Origin: G963704535 sp963704535
GTDB lineage: Bacteria > Chloroflexota > Chloroflexia > Chloroflexales > Roseiflexaceae
NCBI GenBank assembly: GCA_963704535.1
Contig: OY969916.1
Location: 6,448,001 to 6,512,000, forward strand
DNA: 64,000 nucleotides
Reading direction: 5' to 3'
Notes under the pieces: generated by a model
Seen by the model: only the letters and a program-made list of their open reading frames with translations
Database searches by the model: none
What the model was told of the DNA's origin: nothing
Made by a program: the position numbers and the translations under genes
Shown here: piece by piece, positions 60,039 to 64,000 of the stretch
How the letters are laid out: each line of letters opens with the position of its first letter
How positions within the stretch are numbered: position 1 is the first letter of the stretch

Positions 60039-60290
60039 TTAGACCAGCGCACGTACCGCCACCCGCACTATCTGGATCGCGGCCAGCAGGCAGAGCACGG
60101 CAATCAACACAATTGGCAGCCAGACGCCCAGCAGCGTCAGGACTCGCTGGGCCGGGCCGGGCCGATCGGGGCGGAAGCCCGGCACGATCTGCTTCTGGGT
60201 CGCGTCGGTACCGCCAAAGAGCGTCAGCGCGCCGATCACGAGAAACGTTACGGCGGCGCCAAGCGCGATCAGTGCGCCGATGATAACCAT
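60039..60290 (-). CDS. Small membrane protein (83 aa)
   Basis: Two hydrophobic helices, VIIGALIALGAAVTFLVIGALTLFGG and LTLLGVWLPIVLIAVLCLLAAIQIVRVAVRAL, joined by a short loop with DATQKQIVPGFRPDRPGPAQ. ATG 60290 has GGAGG seven bases upstream, which decides the start. The frame is open further up through the heptamer arrays. No family recognised. Confidence 0.65.
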   Translation of the reverse strand: MVIIGALIALGAAVTFLVIGALTLFGGTDATQKQIVPGFRPDRPGPAQRVLTLLGVWLPIVLIAVLCLLAAIQIVRVAVRALV

Positions 60291-60314
60291 TGCGGAACCT
60301 CCGTCATTGTGCCC

Positions 60315-60330
60315 TGTTCCACGTGAAACG
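60315..60330. promoter_or_regulatory. parS-like 16-mer
   Basis: TGTTCCACGTGAAACG matches the ParB-binding consensus TGTTNCACGTGAAACA at every defined position but the last. It overlaps the beginning of a GTGAAAC-type heptamer region, so chance is possible. It is the only such match that I noticed in the window. Confidence 0.4.
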
Positions 60331-60333
60331 TGA

Positions 60334-60385
60334 TACCGACCACCGACCACCGACCGCCGAGGATGGAGGATGGAGGATGGATGAC
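60334..60385. repeat. CCGACCA and TGGAGGA heptamer array
   Basis: CCGACCA CCGACCA CCGACCG CCGAGGA TGGAGGA TGGAGGA TGGATGA, a strict seven-base period while the word itself changes along the array. Confidence 0.8.
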
Positions 60386-60402
60386 TGGAGAAAAGTGCCT
60401 CT

Positions 60403-60446
60403 CCCCCTCTTCCCCTCATCTTGTCACCTCGTCATCTTGTCATCAC
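60403..60446. repeat. CATCTTGT octamer array
   Basis: CATCTTGT CACCTCGT CATCTTGT CATCACT, an eight-base period. On the minus strand it encodes the last residues (DDKMTR) and stop of the LacI-type regulator. Confidence 0.65.
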
Positions 60447-61473
60447 TCGGGGCCGCGACCGACTTCCGAATCACCAGCTCAGTCGGCAGCAGGAGATGCT
60501 CCACAGCGCTGCTCTCGGCGAGCGCGGCGACAAGCATCTCGGTGGCTAGGAGGCCCTTCTCCTCGACCGGCTGGCGCACCGTCGTCAGCGCCGGGCGCAC
60601 GTGCCGGGCGTCGGGCAGGTCGTCGAAGCCGGCGATCGAAAGTTCCTCGGGCAGGTGAACGTGGCAGGATCGCGCGGCATCCAGCACCCCGATCGCCAGG
60701 ATGTCACTCATCGCGACGATCGCCGTCGGGCGGCGCTGGGCGCTCCAGATCTGCTTGAAGGCCGCCTGGCCGCCCTCCCAACTGCTGGCCGCCTCGACGA
60801 TCTGAATGTCCGGGTTATCCAATCCCAGGCCGTACTCAGCCAGTGCGGCGCGGTAGCCGGCCAGCCGCGCGCCGAGCGTGCCGGTGTACTCCTCGACCTG
60901 CCCGGCCTTGCCGGACTCGATGCACAGCAGCCCAATGCGCCGGTGCCCGCGCGCCAGCACGTGCGCCATGATCGCGTGGGCGCCGCTGCGGTCGTCGACA
61001 TTGACGCTGGGCACATCCTCGGGCGCGTCGTTGTCGACCAGGACGAACGGCTTGTGGCGGCGTCGCAGCAGTTGGACCTCGTCGCGGCCGGCCTCCAGCC
61101 CGACGACGATGAAGCCATCGACCGTGGCGTGGGGGATGGCCTTGAGCATCGAGCCCCACAGTGGCGGCACCAGCATCAGCGTCAAGCCGGCGCGCCCGCA
61201 GACCTTGCCGATGCCGCGGATAAACTGGGTATAGAATGGGTTCGCCAGCGCGGTCGCGATGTCCTGCGGCAGCAGCAGGCCGAGCGCATTGGTGCGCCGC
61301 GTGGTCATGCTGCGGGCGATCGGGTCGGGCGTATAGCCGAGCCGCTCGGCGATCTCGCGGATGTGCCGCACCGTCGCCGGCGCCAACTGCGATGGGTCGT
61401 TGAAGGCGAACGAGACCGCCGTCTTCGAGACCCCGGCCTCCTTGGCGATCTGGTTGATGGTCACTTTTGGCAT
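60424..61473 (-). CDS. LacI-family transcriptional regulator
   Basis: A 349-residue regulator. The N-terminal HTH and hinge are VTINQIAKEAGVSKTAVSFAFNDPSQLAPATVRHIREIAERLGYTPDPIARSM (about 4-56). A periplasmic-binding-protein-like effector domain follows (LGLLLPQDIATALANPFYTQFIRGI, VDGFIVVG, VLVDNDAPEDVPSVNVDD, SDILAIGVLDAA, IAGFDDLPDARHVRPALTTVRQP). It probably responds to a sugar. No sugar operon is adjacent, so its targets are unknown. ATG 61473 has AGGAG before it and TGCTATAAT 19 bases upstream. The C-terminal end is read from an octamer repeat. Confidence 0.92.
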   Translation of the reverse strand: MPKVTINQIAKEAGVSKTAVSFAFNDPSQLAPATVRHIREIAERLGYTPDPIARSMTTRRTNALGLLLPQDIATALANPFYTQFIRGIGKVCGRAGLTLMLVPPLWGSMLKAIPHATVDGFIVVGLEAGRDEVQLLRRRHKPFVLVDNDAPEDVPSVNVDDRSGAHAIMAHVLARGHRRIGLLCIESGKAGQVEEYTGTLGARLAGYRAALAEYGLGLDNPDIQIVEAASSWEGGQAAFKQIWSAQRRPTAIVAMSDILAIGVLDAARSCHVHLPEELSIAGFDDLPDARHVRPALTTVRQPVEEKGLLATEMLVAALAESSAVEHLLLPTELVIRKSVAAPSDDKMTR

Positions 61474-61491
61474 AGCTGCTCCTGCGGGCCC

Positions 61492-61500
61492 ATTATAGCA
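61492..61500 (-). promoter_or_regulatory. Extended -10 promoter of the lacI-type gene
   Basis: Minus strand TGCTATAAT ending 18 bases before the ATG at 61473, leaving a leader of about 12 bases with the AGGAG. Confidence 0.55.
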
Positions 61501-61611
61501 TGCGTGGAACGACGACCGGCGCCGGGCAAGCATGGATATGGTGCTTGCCCGGCGCTGTCGTTCCTGGTTTGTATGGTGGGATAGCGTGGCGTGAATCCAC
61601 TGGCAGCTTTA

Positions 61612-61706
61612 CCACGAAGATCACGAAGGTAGGAAGATCACGAAGAGGGCTGATAGATATGTCTATACAGCCTTCGTGATCTTCGTATCTTCGCGTGCTT
61701 CGTGAT
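61612..61706. repeat. CACGAAGAT / CTTCGTGAT nine-base word hairpin
   Basis: CACGAAGAT CACGAAGGT...GATCACGAAG on the left and CTTCGTGAT CTTCGTAT CTTCGCGTG CTTCGTGAT on the right, mostly a nine-base period, enclosing GGCTGATAGATATGTCTATACAGCC. Confidence 0.7.
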
Positions 61707-61739
61707 GAGAAATGGAGGGCCGGCTTGTGCAGAGCAGCA

Positions 61740-62798
61740 CTAGCCGCCGGTCGCATCCGAGGTTTCGCCCATGCGTGCCGCGAGGACCGGGTCCGCCGGG
61801 GCTGAACGCATCAGCAAGCGGTAGCATAGAGCGCCGAGGGGCAGCAGCAGCCAGAAATTGCACAGCCGGAATAAGATCGTCGCGCCGAGCGCCGCCTCAA
61901 GCGGCACGCCATGGGCGCTCAGGGCTAGCGTGAGCGCCGCCTCGACCGCGCCGCCGCCGCCGGGGAGGATGGTGAAGGTGCTGACGATCAGGGCCAGGCC
62001 ATAGGCCGCCAGCACTGCCTGCGGCGGAACTGCGACGTTCAGGCTACGCAGGATCGCCAGCAGCGCCAGGCTGTGCAGCACGAAGATCGATACCTGCAAG
62101 CAGATCAGCAGCACCAGCTTGCCCGGCTGGGCCATCAGCACCCGGCGGTTGGCGTCAAACTCGTCGACCAGTTCCAGCACCGATGAATCAGGCCAGATTG
62201 GGCCGAAGATGCGGTCGGTCTGGCGCTTGATCCGCAGTGCCCAGTCGTGCAGAGTGGCGTGGGGGCGGCTACCGACGAAAAGCGAGCCGCTAAGCACGAC
62301 CAACGCGGTGGCGAGGCCGCTGTAGCAGGCGCGCGGCGCGATGCCGGTCCCGGTGGTGATCACCAGATAGAGCAGGCCATAGCCGAACAGCAGCAGCATG
62401 GCCCCCATCCAGCTTAACAGCTCCAGGCTGGCGACCAGCGCGACACCTCCGGTGGGGATGCCGCGGCGGCGCAGGCTTGCGGTCAGAAAGGCGTAGCTGG
62501 CGACGCTACCGGCGGGGATCGCCTGGCTGGTGAGGATCGTCACGAGCGCTGCCGCTGAGAGCCACAGCGTGCGAGCCCGGTAGCCCAGTGTCGCCAAGAC
62601 GCGGCCATAGACTTGCCCGGCGCACAGATAGCCGGCGACGACGGCCAGCACCGCCGAGGCCAGCCAACCGGGCTGGGCATCCTGCACCAGCAGCAGCGCC
62701 TCGTGAATCTTGATCCAGTTTCTCGCAACCAACACTAGCAAGGCGGCGAGCAGCAGGGCGCCGACAAGGTAAGTGCGGGGAAGACGGCGTAGTAGCAT
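61740..62798 (-). CDS. UPF0104/flippase-like integral membrane protein (LPG synthase TM region family)
   Basis: A 352-residue protein with eight or more transmembrane helices. The family signature is FTILPGGGGAVEAALTLALSAHGVP (about 275-299), with SYAFLTASLRRRGIPTGGVALVASLELLS earlier. Relatives include the membrane part of lysyl-phosphatidylglycerol synthase and putative glycolipid flippases. No synthase domain is fused here, so a transport or lipid-modifying role is likely, but the substrate is unknown. ATG 62798 has no strong ribosome binding site. It lies alone on the minus strand. Confidence 0.85.
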   Translation of the reverse strand: MLLRRLPRTYLVGALLLAALLVLVARNWIKIHEALLLVQDAQPGWLASAVLAVVAGYLCAGQVYGRVLATLGYRARTLWLSAAALVTILTSQAIPAGSVASYAFLTASLRRRGIPTGGVALVASLELLSWMGAMLLLFGYGLLYLVITTGTGIAPRACYSGLATALVVLSGSLFVGSRPHATLHDWALRIKRQTDRIFGPIWPDSSVLELVDEFDANRRVLMAQPGKLVLLICLQVSIFVLHSLALLAILRSLNVAVPPQAVLAAYGLALIVSTFTILPGGGGAVEAALTLALSAHGVPLEAALGATILFRLCNFWLLLPLGALCYRLLMRSAPADPVLAARMGETSDATGG

Positions 62799-63127
62799 GT
62801 GAACCCTTGCACTGACAGGCTAACGTGGCCTGTGATATCCTTGCGCTAGCCTCGATCTTCTTGATGTACCTGAACGGTATTATACACGCTTCAGGTGCGG
62901 AGAAAATAGCGATCCAGTGATCCATTTGTTACAGAACCGTATCGTTCTATTAGCGGAGTTATGCGGTCATCTACCAAGCCTGGTTTCAGCCTTCGGCAGA
63001 GTGGTACTTTTTCTTCCTTTCCTCATCGATTTTCGCCCGGCCGGGCGAAAATCGATGAGGAAAATGGGTGAAGTACCTTGGCGGCGAGATTCGCGGGCAG
63101 CTCGAGGGCATCAGCCGCTAGCGGTGT
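62799..63127. other. Intergenic region upstream of the UPF0104 gene
   Basis: About 330 bases with no supported gene. It contains a TATAAT box on the minus strand (62884-62879) within the imperfect palindrome CCTGAACGG...CGCTTCAGG, an AT-richer stretch, and the second 75-bp hairpin element. Confidence 0.5.
63003..63077 (-). repeat. 75-bp hairpin element, copy 2 (inverted)
   Basis: Reads GGTACTTTTTCTTCC at the left and AAAATGGGTGAAGTACC at the right, the inverse of copy 1 at 3637. The middle is a perfect 40-base palindrome (63021-63060; left arm CCTCATCGATTTTCGCCCGG). Only the outer stem sequence differs from copy 1. Confidence 0.75.
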
Positions 63128-64000
63128 TCAGCTCACCCAATCTAAAAACTTGTACCACGCCCCGACCGCCGGGAGAAACCACGGGTTGCCGTTGTAGAGG
63201 CCCAACGGCGCCCTGGGGAGTGGCAGCTCGGCGAAGGGATTGTCGCATGGCACTCCGGCGATCTGATCGGCCATCCTGGTGCCCAGGTAGGTCGCCATGG
63301 CGACGCCGTGGCCGGCGTAGCCAAGCGCGTAGTACAACCCGCCGATCTGACCGGCGTGCGGCATCATATCGAACGTGAAATCGAGTGTCCCGCCCCAGGC
63401 GTACTCGATCCTGGCATCGCGCAGCCGCGGGTAGACCTGGATCATTCCCCGGCGCAGGATCTCGGCGCTTTCGCGCACGGTCGCGGGCGTCTCTGGGAAG
63501 AAGCCGGCGCGACCACCAAACAGCATCCGCCGATCGGGCGTGAGCCGGAAGTAGAACAGGAAGCGCTTGGTATCGAAGATCATGCGGTCGCGCGGGCTGA
63601 TCTCGTGGGCCAGCGGCTCGGGCAGCGGCTCGGTGGCGATGATATAGGAGCCGATCGGGACGATCCGCCGCCGCAGGGCTGGGGTCGCCGGCCCGGTGTA
63701 GCCGCCGGTGGCGATGAGGACTGCGCCGGCGCGTAGGGTGCCGCCGGCGGTGCCGACGAACTGCCCGCCGGCGTTGATCCCGGCGCTCCCACGTTTGATC
63801 CACGCCACCGGCGTATGGTCGAACAGCAGGGCGCCGGCGCGGGCCGCCGCGCGGGCCAGCCCGGCGACATAGCGCGCCGGGTCGAGCCCGGCGCTGGCTT
63901 CGTCGACCAGCCCGCCGTGGTAGGCGTCCGAGCCTATCTCGGCGCGCAGCTCGTTCCTGGGCACGATACGGGTGGGATGGCCGAACTCGCGAGCGAGCAC
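63128..64000 (-). CDS. FAD-dependent oxidoreductase (DAO family), N-terminus outside the window
   Basis: The C-terminal 290 residues of a glycine oxidase/gamma-glutamylputrescine-oxidase-like flavoenzyme that oxidises an amine or amino acid. The FAD-binding GxGxxG start lies beyond the right edge. Visible are LRAGAVLIATGGYTGPATPALRRRIVPIGSYIIATEPLP (typical of PuuB-like proteins), RMLFGGRAGF and GLYYALGYAGHGVAMATYLGTRMAD, the FAD-binding C-terminal motif. It ends FLDWVS near the second 75-bp hairpin element. The stop at 63128 is firm; the start is not in the window. Confidence 0.87.
   Translation of the reverse strand: MLAREFGHPTRIVPRNELRAEIGSDAYHGGLVDEASAGLDPARYVAGLARAAARAGALLFDHTPVAWIKRGSAGINAGGQFVGTAGGTLRAGAVLIATGGYTGPATPALRRRIVPIGSYIIATEPLPEPLAHEISPRDRMIFDTKRFLFYFRLTPDRRMLFGGRAGFFPETPATVRESAEILRRGMIQVYPRLRDARIEYAWGGTLDFTFDMMPHAGQIGGLYYALGYAGHGVAMATYLGTRMADQIAGVPCDNPFAELPLPRAPLGLYNGNPWFLPAVGAWYKFLDWVS

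Overview
The window reads as chromosomal DNA of a filamentous member of the Chloroflexota (class Chloroflexia, Roseiflexus/Kouleothrix-like). This is an inference from protein character. The coding sequence is GC-rich. It carries a DnaD/DnaI-type primosome, a DUF2270 membrane protein, a decarboxylase of the mevalonate branch, a Ser/Thr kinase with TPRs, a GH6 cellulase, a PrsW protease, a split zwf/opcA pair and a DnaB intein, and the spacers are packed with short repeats. No rRNA, tRNA, CRISPR array or transposase gene was seen.

Layout. 1-2000: phosphate ABC transporter pstS-pstC-pstA (minus; pstA is cut by the window edge). 2250-3570: Nudix hydrolase and radC (apparent frameshift at its start). 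3640-5040: secreted GH6 cellulase. 5270-8450: two histidine kinases on the minus strand, the first frameshifted. 8750-12570: TPR Ser/Thr kinase and an esterase. 12900-16270: methyltransferase, sigma-like factor, mevalonate-pathway decarboxylase, DUF952. 16600-23550 (minus): PMT-like glycosyltransferase, PrsW, aldehyde:ferredoxin oxidoreductase, tsaB, tsaE and a small unknown. 23680-32190: methyltransferase, small membrane proteins, type-4 uracil-DNA glycosylase, RNase J, RimI, several envelope unknowns and an alpha/beta hydrolase. 32310-39020: replication cluster rplI, intein-bearing dnaB, an unknown membrane protein, dnaD-like gene and helicase loader. 39185-46000: giant TPR protein, cdaA-cdaR (c-di-AMP), gatC and a membrane protein. 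46165-47495: asnS broken by at least seven frame changes. 47700-55520: O-methyltransferase, DUF2270, D12 adenine methylase, NarL-type regulator, radical SAM protein, beta-lactamase-like hydrolase, zwf. 55770-58590: an LRR-Roc-COR (Roco) GTPase wedged between zwf and opcA. 58850-64000: opcA, small membrane protein, LacI regulator, UPF0104 protein and a partial FAD oxidoreductase.

The most striking feature is between the genes. There are at least three families of about 70-120 bp palindromic, TA-flanked, MITE-like elements. In six genes the stop codon (TAA or TAG) is made of the flanking TA plus the first base of the element. Beside them lie hairpins built from tandem words of seven (sometimes eight or nine) bases. 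The words differ from locus to locus, but the period stays the same. A third kind, a 75-bp hairpin element, occurs twice, 59 kb apart and in opposite orientation, with conserved ends but different, fully compensated stems. Some of this repeat material has entered coding sequence, most clearly in the glycosyltransferase.

Intact protein motifs continue in shifted frames in radC, the histidine kinase and especially asnS. Those breaks therefore look like recent mutations or sequencing errors rather than old pseudogenes.
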